NCBI RefSeq assembly: GCF_039975415.1
Contig: NZ_JBDWHD010000007.1
Reading direction: 5' to 3' (one strand)
Length of the DNA: 64,000 nucleotides
From: Ascidiaceihabitans sp039975415
GTDB taxonomy: Bacteria; Pseudomonadota; Alphaproteobacteria; Rhodobacterales; Rhodobacteraceae
Shown: positions 9,131-18,239 of the stretch, in pieces
How positions within the stretch are numbered: position 1 is the first letter of the stretch
Layout: every line of letters starts with the position of its first letter
Program-made: the position numbers and the translations under genes
The notes under the pieces: generated by a model
What the model was told of the DNA's origin: nothing
Seen by the model: the letters and a program-made list of their open reading frames with translations, nothing else
Databases searched by the model: none

Positions 9131-10410
9131 CCAGAAAATTCAAACAGGATGCCCGAAATATCGTCAGGAAATTCATCCAGCCCTGAAAAAGCGCCCAAAT
9201 TCCACATCATGGCATCAAAAAACTTTTGACCCGACATGTCTTTCATATCGTTCATCATTTTCTCTAAACCGGATTCTTCAAGCATATCGCCTTCCTGATT
9301 TGGACACTCCGTAACGCCATCGGACAACATCAAAACACGATCACCCGGCTTAAGCTGTATCTCGAAATCTTCGAAAGTGATGCCAGACATAAGACCCACA
9401 GGAAAACCGCCCGTCCCGTTCTGTTCAACGGTGCCGTCCCGGCGCTGAACAGCTGGATGTGGATGCCCAGCCTGACTGACAAGCATATGCCCTGTTTCCA
9501 GATTTACGTCTGCAAGCAAAAGCGTGAAATAGTGTTCCGTGTCCATTTCATCCAGAACAAGGTTGTTCAATTCCTCGATCACGCAGCTTGGTTTACGAAA
9601 CTTATAGCTTCCATCACTTTGCCGACGCAGCGCTACATTTTGGTCAGGTGCGGTCGCGGATAAGTAGCCAGCCAATCGCGCGGTCATCAAGGCAGAGCTG
9701 ATGCCGTGGCCAGAAACATCGATTGCATAAAGTCCCAAATGCCCCGGTTGCCCAGGAAAAAACCCGACAAGGTCACCGCCCACATGTCCGCTTGAACGCA
9801 ACATCAATGACAACTCAGCCGTATCGAAAGTTTTTTGGCGTTCACGCACCAAAGACTGCTGTAATTTTTTTGCTTCAAGCAAATCGCTATCCAGCGAGTC
9901 ATACACACGTTGTAATTCTGCTAGCGTGTCTGAAATCAGTCTATTTTTCTCTGTCAGCTCATGCTGCATATCCAAAATTCGTTCACCTGCTGATATGCGC
10001 GCACGCAGTTCATGTGCGTTGACAGGCTTTGTCAGAAAATCATCAGCACCGGCTTGCAAACCCTGTGCCACTTCGCCCTTTTCGCTTTTTGACGTCAGCA
10101 GAATAAAATAGCCGTAACTTTCACCTGGCAGCTTGCGAAATGCGTCGCAAAATTCCAAGCCGTTCATGCCCGGCATCATCCAATCGCTTAAAATAATATC
10201 CGGCGCAGATTCACGGCACAATTCCAAGGCCTTGTCGCCACTATCGGCTTCGGTAACACGAAACCCCCAGCGCTTTACTGAACTGGTTAATATCTTTCGC
10301 TGCAGACGGCTATCGTCCACAATCAGAACATGGCGATTGATGCTATGTTCGTTTTGCGGCTTTTCAGGTTCGATTTTCGATGCAGGAAGCGGCATCAGAC
10401 TCACTTTCAC
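9115..10410 (-). CDS. Receiver domain-SpoIIE/PP2C serine phosphatase (RbaY/RsbU-like)
   Basis: A 431-residue fusion. The receiver domain (about 27-145) has the acidic pair VDD (31-33), phospho-acceptor Asp76 in ILSDWMMPG and the conserved Lys in TKPVN. A coiled linker (150-195) leads to a SpoIIE-type PP2C phosphatase (about 200-430) with GGDLVGFF, IDVSGHGI and LSDGVTE metal-binding motifs. Such proteins dephosphorylate anti-anti-sigma factors in partner-switching systems. In Rhodobacter capsulatus a receiver-PP2C protein, RbaY, acts with RbaV/RbaW on GTA production; homology to RbaY is inference. No anti-sigma or STAS gene is next to it here, but a divergent Hpt gene is, suggesting the receiver is fed by phosphorelay. 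Confidence 0.88.
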   Translation of the reverse strand: MKVSLMPLPASKIEPEKPQNEHSINRHVLIVDDSRLQRKILTSSVKRWGFRVTEADSGDKALELCRESAPDIILSDWMMPGMNGLEFCDAFRKLPGESYGYFILLTSKSEKGEVAQGLQAGADDFLTKPVNAHELRARISAGERILDMQHELTEKNRLISDTLAELQRVYDSLDSDLLEAKKLQQSLVRERQKTFDTAELSLMLRSSGHVGGDLVGFFPGQPGHLGLYAIDVSGHGISSALMTARLAGYLSATAPDQNVALRRQSDGSYKFRKPSCVIEELNNLVLDEMDTEHYFTLLLADVNLETGHMLVSQAGHPHPAVQRRDGTVEQNGTGGFPVGLMSGITFEDFEIQLKPGDRVLMLSDGVTECPNQEGDMLEESGLEKMMNDMKDMSGQKFFDAMMWNLGAFSGLDEFPDDISGILFEFSGHKIP

Positions 10411-10551
10411 AAACTCGGATATCCATTGGCTAATCGACTGACCTTAACGACCCATGAAAGCTAAAATTGCGTCTATCCAGTTGAGTTTAACTTACGGTTG
10501 ATTAAGCAACCCTGTGGCATTGCTGTGCCAAACCCAAAGCGGAGACTGCAA

Positions 10552-10881
10552 ATGATTGACTGGAGCCAGGTGAAATCTCTTCGTGCTGACGTCGGGCCCG
10601 AGGATTTTGACGAAGTCGTGGAACTTTTTCTAGAAGAAGTAGAAGAAGTCGTCACGCGCTTAAAGCAGGACGCGGACGTGAATGAGCTGGAAAATGACCT
10701 GCATTTTTTAAAGGGCAGCGCCATGAACCTGGGCTTTTCAGAATTTTCAGCCCTGTGCCAAGACGGTGAACTGCGTGCCGCTGAAGGACGGGGGGATGAG
10801 ATAAACTTAAGCAAGGTTGTCGAATGTTATGCGGTGTCCAAGATAGCCTTTGTCACCGATCTGCCCCAGGTTTTGCATTGA
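10552..10881 (+). CDS. Hpt (histidine phosphotransfer) domain protein
   Basis: A 109-residue stand-alone Hpt protein. His51 in HFLKGSAMNLG is the expected phosphorylation site, in the standard H-x-x-K-G-S/A context on a four-helix bundle; a long acidic helix (EVVELFLEEVEEVV) precedes it. The start at ATG 10552 has a GGAGACT ribosome site; upstream Met codons are poorly placed. It is divergent from the receiver-SpoIIE gene (141 bp between starts), so it is the obvious candidate phosphodonor or acceptor for that receiver; this pairing is inference. Its stop abuts the ilvA stop with no base between. Confidence 0.87.
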   Translation: MIDWSQVKSLRADVGPEDFDEVVELFLEEVEEVVTRLKQDADVNELENDLHFLKGSAMNLGFSEFSALCQDGELRAAEGRGDEINLSKVVECYAVSKIAFVTDLPQVLH

Positions 10882-12117
10882 TCAAATCACAAATTGCGCC
10901 AGCGTTTCGTTGTTTGTGATATCTGTGTAGGTCAAGCCAGCACGATCCAGATTTTCGAAAAACTGCACGAAGTTTTCTGGATCATCCGTTTCGATTCCAA
11001 TTAGAACAGATCCGAAGTTTCTGGCAGACTTCTTCAGATACTCGAACCGTGTGATGTTGTCGGATGGCCCAAGATAATCAAGGAAATCTTTCAGCGCACC
11101 GGGGCGTTGTGGCAGCCGCAGAATGAAGTATTTCTTTAGACTTGCGTAGCGTTGGGCCCGTTCCTTCACTTCAGGCAGGCGTTCAAAATCGAAGTTTCCG
11201 CCTGATGCAACGCAGACAACGGTCTTGCCCGCAATGTCCTCTTGCAAATCGCCCAGCGCCTCGATGGACAAGGCGCCGGCAGGTTCCAAAACGATACCCT
11301 CGACATTCAGCATCTCGGTGATTGTCATGCAAATGCGATCTTCTGGCAAATGCATCACGCTATCACGCGGTACGGATTTCAGGCGCTCGAATGTCCGTGC
11401 GCCTATCTTCGCAACGGCAGCCCCATCAACAAAGCTATCGATCGGCGACACATCTGTTGGCGCACCCGTTTCCAAAGCACGCGCCAAACTGGGTGCGCCA
11501 GTGGGTTCGACAAACGTATAATCACACGCACCCGCATAGTAACTATAGCATGCAGAAGATAATCCACCGCCACCTACAGGTAAAACCAGGTGCTCCGGAA
11601 CACGCCCCAATTGGCGCTCTATCTCAACCGCTACGGACGCCTGCCCTTCGATCACATCTTCATCGTCAAAGGGCGACAAAAAATGTGCGCTATGGTCCGT
11701 GCAATACGCCTGCGCCGACGCCAGGGTATCGTCAAAATAATCGCCGATCAGTTTTATCTCGACAAACGATCCACCGAACATTGCAGTTTTCTGAACCTTT
11801 TGGGCCGGCGTTGTAACAGGCATGAAAACCACACCACGCACGCCGAAATGACGACACATAAACGCGACGCCCTGCGCATGATTTCCAGCACTTGCGCAAA
11901 CAAAAGTATCGTGGCGATCAATCACCTTGCGCATCGCATTAAAGGCACCGCGCAATTTGTAAGATCGCACCGGGCTTAAATCTTCGCGCTTCAACCAGAT
12001 ATCGGCACCATACTTTTTTGACAAATGATCATTGCGCATCAAAGGCGTTTCAGGAAACACATCGCGCATCGCACGTTCGGCAGCCTGCGCGGCAGAAACA
12101 AATTGATCATTGGTCAT
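10882..12117 (-). CDS. ilvA: Threonine ammonia-lyase (threonine dehydratase)
   Basis: A 411-residue PLP enzyme that deaminates L-threonine to 2-oxobutanoate, the first step of isoleucine synthesis. The PLP lysine is Lys54 in SYKLRGAFN; the glycine loop GGGGLSS is visible mid-protein. The C-terminal 80 residues (from KYFILRLPQRPGAL) form a single ACT-like regulatory domain, shorter than the double domain of E. coli IlvA. ATG 12117 is chosen because MTNDQFVSAAQAAERA matches the family start, while an upstream Met at 12198 gives a Cys-rich, unlikely extension. Divergent from argG. Confidence 0.93.
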   Translation of the reverse strand: MTNDQFVSAAQAAERAMRDVFPETPLMRNDHLSKKYGADIWLKREDLSPVRSYKLRGAFNAMRKVIDRHDTFVCASAGNHAQGVAFMCRHFGVRGVVFMPVTTPAQKVQKTAMFGGSFVEIKLIGDYFDDTLASAQAYCTDHSAHFLSPFDDEDVIEGQASVAVEIERQLGRVPEHLVLPVGGGGLSSACYSYYAGACDYTFVEPTGAPSLARALETGAPTDVSPIDSFVDGAAVAKIGARTFERLKSVPRDSVMHLPEDRICMTITEMLNVEGIVLEPAGALSIEALGDLQEDIAGKTVVCVASGGNFDFERLPEVKERAQRYASLKKYFILRLPQRPGALKDFLDYLGPSDNITRFEYLKKSARNFGSVLIGIETDDPENFVQFFENLDRAGLTYTDITNNETLAQFVI

Positions 12118-12247
12118 GGAAGCACCCTTCAAGCAGATACAACCGAGGTAGAGGTTGCACTTCATGCCGTCAACGCGGGGCTGCATCTTGCCCCACATAG
12201 AAAAACGCGGTATCGCCCGCCACGAACCACACAGAGGGAAACTGCAG

Positions 12248-13465
12248 ATGTCCGCGCCTAAAAAAGTCGTTCTTGCCTACTCCGGCGGCCTAGATACTTC
12301 CATCATTCTGAAATGGCTGCAAACTGAATACGGTTGTGAGGTTGTGACCTTCACCGCAGATTTGGGTCAGGGCGAAGAACTTGAGCCAGCGCGCGCAAAA
12401 GCCGAATTGATGGGTGCTTCGGCGATCTACATCGAAGATCTGCGTGAAGAATTCGTACGCGATTTCGTGTTCCCGATGTTCCGCGCCAACGCTCTTTACG
12501 AAGGGTTGTACCTGTTGGGCACGTCCATCGCGCGACCTTTGATTTCCAAGCGGTTGGTCGAAATTGCAGAGGCCGAAGGCGCAGATGCAGTGTCCCACGG
12601 CGCGACCGGTAAGGGCAACGATCAGGTCCGCTTCGAATTGGCAGCCTATGCGTTGAACCCCGACATCAAAGTCATCGCACCATGGCGTGAATGGGATTTG
12701 TCCAGCCGCACCAAGCTGCTTGATTTCGCAGAGAAAAACCAAATCCCAATCGCCAAGGACAAACGCGGTGAAGCACCCTTCAGCGTGGATGCGAACCTGT
12801 TGCACACTTCGTCCGAAGGCAAGGTTCTGGAAGACCCGGCCGTTGACGCACCCGATTACGTCTACCAGCGTACTGTGAACCCCGAAGACGCGCCAGATCA
12901 GCCTGAATTCATCGAAATCGGTTTCGAAAAAGGCGACGCAGTTTCCATCAACGGCGAAGCCATGTCGCCTGCAACCATCCTGACCAAACTGAACGAATTG
13001 GGTGGCAAACACGGTATTGGCCGCCTTGATCTGGTCGAAGGCCGCTTTGTCGGTATGAAATCACGCGGCATCTACGAAACCCCCGGCGGCACAGTGCTTT
13101 TGGAAGCGCACCGCGGCATCGAATCCATCACTCTGGATCGGGGCGCGGCCCACCTTAAAGATGAGCTGATGCCAAAATACGCCGAACTGATCTATAATGG
13201 TTTCTGGTTCTCACCAGAGCGTGAAATGCTGCAAGCTATGATCGACAAAAGTCAGGAACACGTCACCGGCACCGTCCGCTTGAAGTTGTACAAAGGCTTG
13301 GCGCGCACAGTGGGGCGTTGGTCTGATTATTCGCTTTATTCCGAAGCGCATGTCACCTTTGAAGACGACGCAGGCGCGTATGACCAAAAAGATGCAGCCG
13401 GGTTTATCCAGCTGAATGCTCTGCGTCTGAAACTTTTGGCCGCACGCAAACGGCGTACATCCTGA
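12248..13465 (+). CDS. argG: Argininosuccinate synthase
   Basis: A 405-residue type I argininosuccinate synthase, joining citrulline and aspartate with ATP in arginine synthesis. The ATP pyrophosphatase P-loop is at VLAYSGGLDTS near the N-terminus; SHGATGKGNDQVRFEL and the C-terminal region are typical. ATG 12248 is preceded by GAGGGAAA and gives the standard MSAPKKVVLAYSGG start. Codon use is strongly biased, as expected for a well-expressed gene. It stops exactly against the convergent sulfotransferase-like gene, with no intergenic base. Confidence 0.96.
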   Translation: MSAPKKVVLAYSGGLDTSIILKWLQTEYGCEVVTFTADLGQGEELEPARAKAELMGASAIYIEDLREEFVRDFVFPMFRANALYEGLYLLGTSIARPLISKRLVEIAEAEGADAVSHGATGKGNDQVRFELAAYALNPDIKVIAPWREWDLSSRTKLLDFAEKNQIPIAKDKRGEAPFSVDANLLHTSSEGKVLEDPAVDAPDYVYQRTVNPEDAPDQPEFIEIGFEKGDAVSINGEAMSPATILTKLNELGGKHGIGRLDLVEGRFVGMKSRGIYETPGGTVLLEAHRGIESITLDRGAAHLKDELMPKYAELIYNGFWFSPEREMLQAMIDKSQEHVTGTVRLKLYKGLARTVGRWSDYSLYSEAHVTFEDDAGAYDQKDAAGFIQLNALRLKLLAARKRRTS

Positions 13466-14185
13466 TCAAATCTTAACGGCAGCAAGCCGGTCGTAATACG
13501 GCAAGGCTTGCGCCACGATCTCTTGATACTCTGGGCTGAGATCGGGCAATGGGCCTTCCGCACCCGCAAACCCCGATGATCCATGCACCGCCCCATACCA
13601 GTGAGACGCCCAAACACCGTCTGCGGCATGACCACCCTTAGGCCAGCTCAGCATTTTCGGATCCCAAGGCAGGTCAACCTCCGCGCACAATTGTTTCATC
13701 TTTGTCGCGGGATCACGGCGAATATCTGCTGAATCAATCACAATCGGATTTTGCCCCAAAGACTGCGCGTGGTCGTACAATTCAGCCTGCTGAACAAAAC
13801 CGATATCGTCCAATACAGGCCCTTCGCGTTTGGCTGCATAACTTGCCACAACACGCGCAGGGTGGCGGATCAAAAATACGTTGACCACATCGCGCATCCA
13901 AGTGCGTGGCATGTCTGGGATCATATGTTGTGTCATGTGCTTTTGGTACGAAAACGGTACTGAAACAGGCTCTAACAAAGACATTTCGACTGTTTTTGGA
14001 TCAACGGGTTGCGACTTTAATATGGCGTCGCGCATTGGATGGCTCAGGCCAGTCGTTGCCAGATAAGCTGCGTAAAAGGGTTCGTCCATAACATGACAAT
14101 CTGTGCGCGCCCCAAAGCTGTACATCATCGCTGTCGACAAATTACGCGGCCCGGACCACATGGCAATGCGAATGGTTTTTGGCAT
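13466..14185 (-). CDS. Sulfotransferase-like P-loop protein
   Basis: A 239-residue protein with an N-terminal WSGPRNLSTAMMYSF loop, which resembles the 5'-phosphosulfate-binding loop of sulfotransferases, and a second segment (VFLIRHPARVVASY) resembling the 3'-phosphate-binding region. On family resemblance it would transfer a sulfuryl group from PAPS, but no substrate can be proposed and relatives are often only called sulfotransferase family. Two tandem ATG codons (14188 and 14185) follow a run of six G; the second has the better spacing (5 nt) and is chosen. Confidence 0.7.
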   Translation of the reverse strand: MPKTIRIAMWSGPRNLSTAMMYSFGARTDCHVMDEPFYAAYLATTGLSHPMRDAILKSQPVDPKTVEMSLLEPVSVPFSYQKHMTQHMIPDMPRTWMRDVVNVFLIRHPARVVASYAAKREGPVLDDIGFVQQAELYDHAQSLGQNPIVIDSADIRRDPATKMKQLCAEVDLPWDPKMLSWPKGGHAADGVWASHWYGAVHGSSGFAGAEGPLPDLSPEYQEIVAQALPYYDRLAAVKI

Positions 14186-14318
14186 CATATCCCCCCGTTT
14201 TGCGCACCATAAAACGAAGCACGAATTTGTAACAGCTTTCACTGACCTGTGACCTCTCAATGCTGTGTATTGAGCAACGCAACAGAGTGCGTGATCCTGA
14301 CGTCAAAAGGAGAACCCT

Positions 14319-14981
14319 ATGACCTTCGTTCAAACTGCTAAACCATTCGCATTGGCTTTGATGATCGCGCTGGGCGTTTTTGCACAATCCAAAACGTCAC
14401 ATGCAGCGGAAACGGAAACCCTGACTGTTGCCGGGGGATGTTTTTGGTGTGTTGAGTCAGACTTTGAAAGCGTCAAAGGCGTTAAGGAAGCGATTTCCGG
14501 ATTTACTGGCGGCAAAACGGCAAATCCCACCTACAAACAGGTCACAGGTGGCAAAACAGGCCACTACGAAGCGGTGCAAATCATCTTTGACCCAAGCGTT
14601 GTGTCCCGCGATGTCCTTCTTGCAAAGTTCTTCCGTTCTGTTGACCCAACAGACGCTGGCGGCCAGTTTTGTGATCGAGGCGCCAGTTACCGCACTGCCA
14701 TTTTCGCAAATGGGCCTGCGCAAAAGTCTGCCGCCGAGAAAGCCAAAGCCGATGCAGCCGCAGCATTGGGCCAAAGCGTCGTGACGCCCGTTGTTGGCGC
14801 ATCAAAGTTCTATCCAGCCGACGCATCCCATCAAAATTACTACAAAGGCTCAAAAATTGTGCTGACACGTTTTGGCCCGAAGAAACAATCCAAGGCATAC
14901 AAAGCCTACCGCAACGCATGTGGTCGTGACCAACGCGTCAAACAACTTTGGGGGTCGGCGGCACCTTTTGTCGGCGGTTAA
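14319..14981 (+). CDS. msrA: Peptide-methionine (S)-S-oxide reductase, exported
   Basis: A 220-residue MsrA that reduces methionine-S-sulfoxide in proteins. The catalytic motif GGCFWCVE is intact. An N-terminal hydrophobic segment (residues 10-23) followed by SHAAE looks like a cleavable signal peptide, placing the enzyme in the periplasm, unlike the cytosolic MsrA of many bacteria. The start ATG 14319 follows a strong AAAAGGAGA site. The C-terminus, with HQNYYKGSK, is the usual MsrA tail with additional Cys available for recycling. It overlaps the convergent kinase gene by 4 bp. Confidence 0.92.
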   Translation: MTFVQTAKPFALALMIALGVFAQSKTSHAAETETLTVAGGCFWCVESDFESVKGVKEAISGFTGGKTANPTYKQVTGGKTGHYEAVQIIFDPSVVSRDVLLAKFFRSVDPTDAGGQFCDRGASYRTAIFANGPAQKSAAEKAKADAAAALGQSVVTPVVGASKFYPADASHQNYYKGSKIVLTRFGPKKQSKAYKAYRNACGRDQRVKQLWGSAAPFVGG

Positions 14982-15853
14982 CCCAGCTTCATATCCTGAA
15001 TGTCTTTAAGGTCAGGAATAACATCTGCCGCCCCAAGTCGCGTGACCATCAAGGCCGCCGCTTGGGTCGCCAGTCCGATCGCCTGCGCCATGGGCATACC
15101 GCGATCAAGTCCCGCTATGACATATCCGGTAAACGTGTCACCAGCACCCGTGGTGTCCACAGGATCAACACTAATTGCGTCAAAAGCAGTCTCTAACTTG
15201 GTAGAATTCTGATACCAACGGCATCCCTTTGCCCCAAGTGTCACAATCACATCATCCACGTCTAGGTCCGGAATTTTAACGCCTAAGGCACCTTCAAGCT
15301 GCGCCGCTTCGACTTCGTTCATCACAAGCATATCAACAAAGGGCAGCACAGCCTGCACCGCATCCACGTCAAAAGGTGCTGCGGCATAGACCACACGCAC
15401 CCCTAAATCCCGTGCCATCCGTGCGGCCAAGACTTGTCCGGATGTTTCATTCTGCATGATCAGTATGTCGCCGGGGCTAGCCTCGGACAGTGCTGTGCCT
15501 ATCTGGTTTTCGTCGATAACGCCGTTGGCACCCGGCCACAGAACAATCACGTTTTCAGCCGCATCATCGACGTAGATCACCGCGTGGCCCGTCGCCTCAA
15601 CGCTGGTGGTAATATGGGTCGTATCGATCCCATACTCCAAAAGCCGATCCGCCGCCCAGCGCCCGTCAGGCCCGACGGCACCGATATGTCGGACATGGGC
15701 CGCACCGCGCGCAGCAGCGACGGACATATTCGCCCCTTTGCCACCCAAACCCTGACTGAAACGGCCAGCCGCCAATGTTTCGCCAGGTTTGGGAAGGTGC
15801 GACACCCGGTAGACCATATCAATATTGATCGAACCCAGATTGTAGACTGTCAT
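14978..15853 (-). CDS. PfkB-family carbohydrate kinase (ribokinase-like)
   Basis: A 291-residue PfkB kinase. Signature 1 (GGKGANMSVAAARG) and signature 2 (DTTGAGDTFTGYVIAGL, containing the catalytic Asp) are both present. Spacing and length match ribokinase, which phosphorylates ribose at O5, but substrate is not certain and no ribose transporter is nearby. The start overlaps the malic enzyme stop in TGATG, so it is the second gene of a two-gene unit; the functional link with malic enzyme is unclear. Confidence 0.85.
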   Translation of the reverse strand: MTVYNLGSINIDMVYRVSHLPKPGETLAAGRFSQGLGGKGANMSVAAARGAAHVRHIGAVGPDGRWAADRLLEYGIDTTHITTSVEATGHAVIYVDDAAENVIVLWPGANGVIDENQIGTALSEASPGDILIMQNETSGQVLAARMARDLGVRVVYAAAPFDVDAVQAVLPFVDMLVMNEVEAAQLEGALGVKIPDLDVDDVIVTLGAKGCRWYQNSTKLETAFDAISVDPVDTTGAGDTFTGYVIAGLDRGMPMAQAIGLATQAAALMVTRLGAADVIPDLKDIQDMKLG

Positions 15854-18108
15854 CAGCCCACCTTGCAGGCCGCCAACACAGCCATGTTCAGGATGTCATT
15901 TGCCGTGGAACTGGTTGAACAGATCTGAATGGATCCATCAACACCCGACAGAATGGGGCCGATCACCGTAGCGCCCCCCATTTCCTGCATCAGTTTCACA
16001 GAAATGCTGGCAGAGTGTCGCGCCGGAACGACAAGGATATTCGCAGGACCTGTCAAACGGGAAAACGGGTACTGCGCCTGGGTCACTTCGTTCAAAGCCA
16101 CATCAACGGTCATTTCGCCTTCGTATTCGAAATCGACGCCCCGCTGATCCAGAACCTTTGGCGCCAAATGCATTTTTTCAGCACGTTCCGAAACTGGGTA
16201 TCCAAACGTCGAGAAGCTTACGAAAGCCACGCGCGGCTCTAGCCCCATGTCTTTTGCAACCACGGCGGCGCGTTCTGCAATGTTCGCCAAATCGTTTTCA
16301 TCCGGCCATTCATGCACAAGCGTATCCGCCATAAACACAATGCGACCCTTGTGCAAAAGCGCCGTAATACCTGCGGCCCCGTTTTCTGTGTCAGCGTCAA
16401 AAACATGGTTGATACGTTCCAACACATGGGCGGACTTTCGCGTTACACCCGTGACAAGCGCATCACCATGACCATGGGCCAACATCAGCGCGGAAAACAC
16501 ATGTCGGTCACGGGCGGCAAGGCGGTGAATGTCGGCCCCGTCAAACCCTTTGCGTTGCAACCGATTGTACAGAAAGGTCTTATACATCTCGAGGTGTGGG
16601 GTATTCGCGGCGTTCACCACTTCGATTTCGCGCACAGCGTCCCCAAGACCCGCTTCTTCCAACTTGGCTTTTACGTCTTCTTTGCGGCCCACGACCAGCG
16701 CTTTGCCCAAACCGGAACGCTGATACATGACAGCGGCACGTAGCACCTTGGGATCGTCGCCTTCTGCGAAAATCATACGCGCTTGTGCGGCGCGGGCCCG
16801 AGCATTCAGGCCCCGCAAAATACTAGCTGTTGGATCCATGCGTGATTTCAGTGAAAGCTCATACGCATCCATATCGATGATAGGACGGCGTGCCGCACCT
16901 GTGTTCATGCCCGCCCGCGCCACAGCTGGCGGAATACGGTGGATTAGACGCGGATCAAAAGGCGTCGGAATGATATAGTCACGCCCGAATGTCAGGTTTT
17001 TACCGTATGCCAGCGCCACTTCATCCGGCACATCTTCACGCGCCAATTGCGCCAACGCGTGGGCGCATGCGATCTTCATTTCATCGTTGATGGCTCGGGC
17101 ATTGATGTCCAAAGCACCACGGAACAAGTAAGGGAAACCCAAAACATTGTTCACCTGGTTCGGGTAGTCGCTGCGGCCAGTGGCCACAATCGCATCCATA
17201 CGAACTTCATGCGCTTCTTCGGGGGTGATTTCCGGATCGGGGTTCGCCATTGCGAAAATGACGGGGTTGTCCGCCATGCTGGCCACCATCGCCGGGGTGA
17301 CAGCGCCTTTGGCCGACACGCCAAGAAACACGTCGCAATCCTTCATGGCATCTTCCAAAGACCGCGCTTCTGTTTTCACCGCATGCGCTGATTTCCATTG
17401 GTTCATGCCTTCGGTGCGACCTTGATAGATCACACCTTTGGTGTCGCACATGATGCAATTGTCGTAACGCGCACCCATTGATTTCAACAATTCGAGGCAC
17501 GCAATGCCAGCCGCACCCGCGCCATTCAGTACAATTTTGACGTCTTCGATCTTTTTGCCCGACAAATGCAGCGCGTTGATCAAACCCGCTGCGCAAATCA
17601 CAGCGGTACCGTGTTGATCGTCATGAAAGACCGGAATGTCCATTTCCTCTTTCAGACGCTGTTCGATGATAAAGCATTCAGGCGCTTTGATGTCCTCAAG
17701 GTTGATGCCACCGAACGTCGGCCCCATCAGCTTGACTGCCTTACAGAATTCGTCCGGATCTTCGGTGTCCAACTCGATGTCGATGCTGTTCACATCCGCA
17801 AAGCGTTTGAACAAAACTGCTTTGCCTTCCATCACGGGTTTTGACCCTAATGCGCCCAAATTCCCCAATCCAAGGACGGCTGTGCCATTGGAAATAACAG
17901 CAACCAAATTGCCTTTGTTGGTATAGTCGTAGGCCAGCTCCGGATTTTCAGCGATAGCCACACAAGGCACCGCAACGCCGGGTGAGTACGCCAAAGATAA
18001 ATCGCGTTGCGTCGTCATCGGAACGGTGGCCGAAATTTCGAACTTGCCTGGCGTCGGTTCAAGGTGGAAGGCCAAGGCCTCTTCATCGGTAACTCTGGTC
18101 TTGGACAT
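15853..18108 (-). CDS. maeB: NADP-dependent malic enzyme with phosphotransacetylase-like domain
   Basis: A 751-residue fused malic enzyme that decarboxylates malate to pyruvate. Residues about 15-160 form the malic N-terminal domain (SLAYSPGVAVPC), followed by the NAD(P)-binding domain (VLNGAGAAGIACLELL) and a C-terminal phosphate acetyl/butyryltransferase-like domain (from about 430) that is regulatory in MaeB proteins and lacks known transferase activity. ATG 18108 (MSKTRVTDEEALAFH) is chosen over Met 18165. Divergent from mutS across 131 bp, which must hold both promoters. Confidence 0.94.
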   Translation of the reverse strand: MSKTRVTDEEALAFHLEPTPGKFEISATVPMTTQRDLSLAYSPGVAVPCVAIAENPELAYDYTNKGNLVAVISNGTAVLGLGNLGALGSKPVMEGKAVLFKRFADVNSIDIELDTEDPDEFCKAVKLMGPTFGGINLEDIKAPECFIIEQRLKEEMDIPVFHDDQHGTAVICAAGLINALHLSGKKIEDVKIVLNGAGAAGIACLELLKSMGARYDNCIMCDTKGVIYQGRTEGMNQWKSAHAVKTEARSLEDAMKDCDVFLGVSAKGAVTPAMVASMADNPVIFAMANPDPEITPEEAHEVRMDAIVATGRSDYPNQVNNVLGFPYLFRGALDINARAINDEMKIACAHALAQLAREDVPDEVALAYGKNLTFGRDYIIPTPFDPRLIHRIPPAVARAGMNTGAARRPIIDMDAYELSLKSRMDPTASILRGLNARARAAQARMIFAEGDDPKVLRAAVMYQRSGLGKALVVGRKEDVKAKLEEAGLGDAVREIEVVNAANTPHLEMYKTFLYNRLQRKGFDGADIHRLAARDRHVFSALMLAHGHGDALVTGVTRKSAHVLERINHVFDADTENGAAGITALLHKGRIVFMADTLVHEWPDENDLANIAERAAVVAKDMGLEPRVAFVSFSTFGYPVSERAEKMHLAPKVLDQRGVDFEYEGEMTVDVALNEVTQAQYPFSRLTGPANILVVPARHSASISVKLMQEMGGATVIGPILSGVDGSIQICSTSSTANDILNMAVLAACKVG

Positions 18109-18239
18109 TGCGCAACTTTCCTCCCTGTGCCTCAGCGTCTTATCGCAGCAATGAAACGCGCTCAACCGCTATGCGCTTTTGGGTTTCGTCTGGAGGTATG
18201 GCTTTGTAAGGTCTGGCAACATTTGCTGGGGGGCAATCC

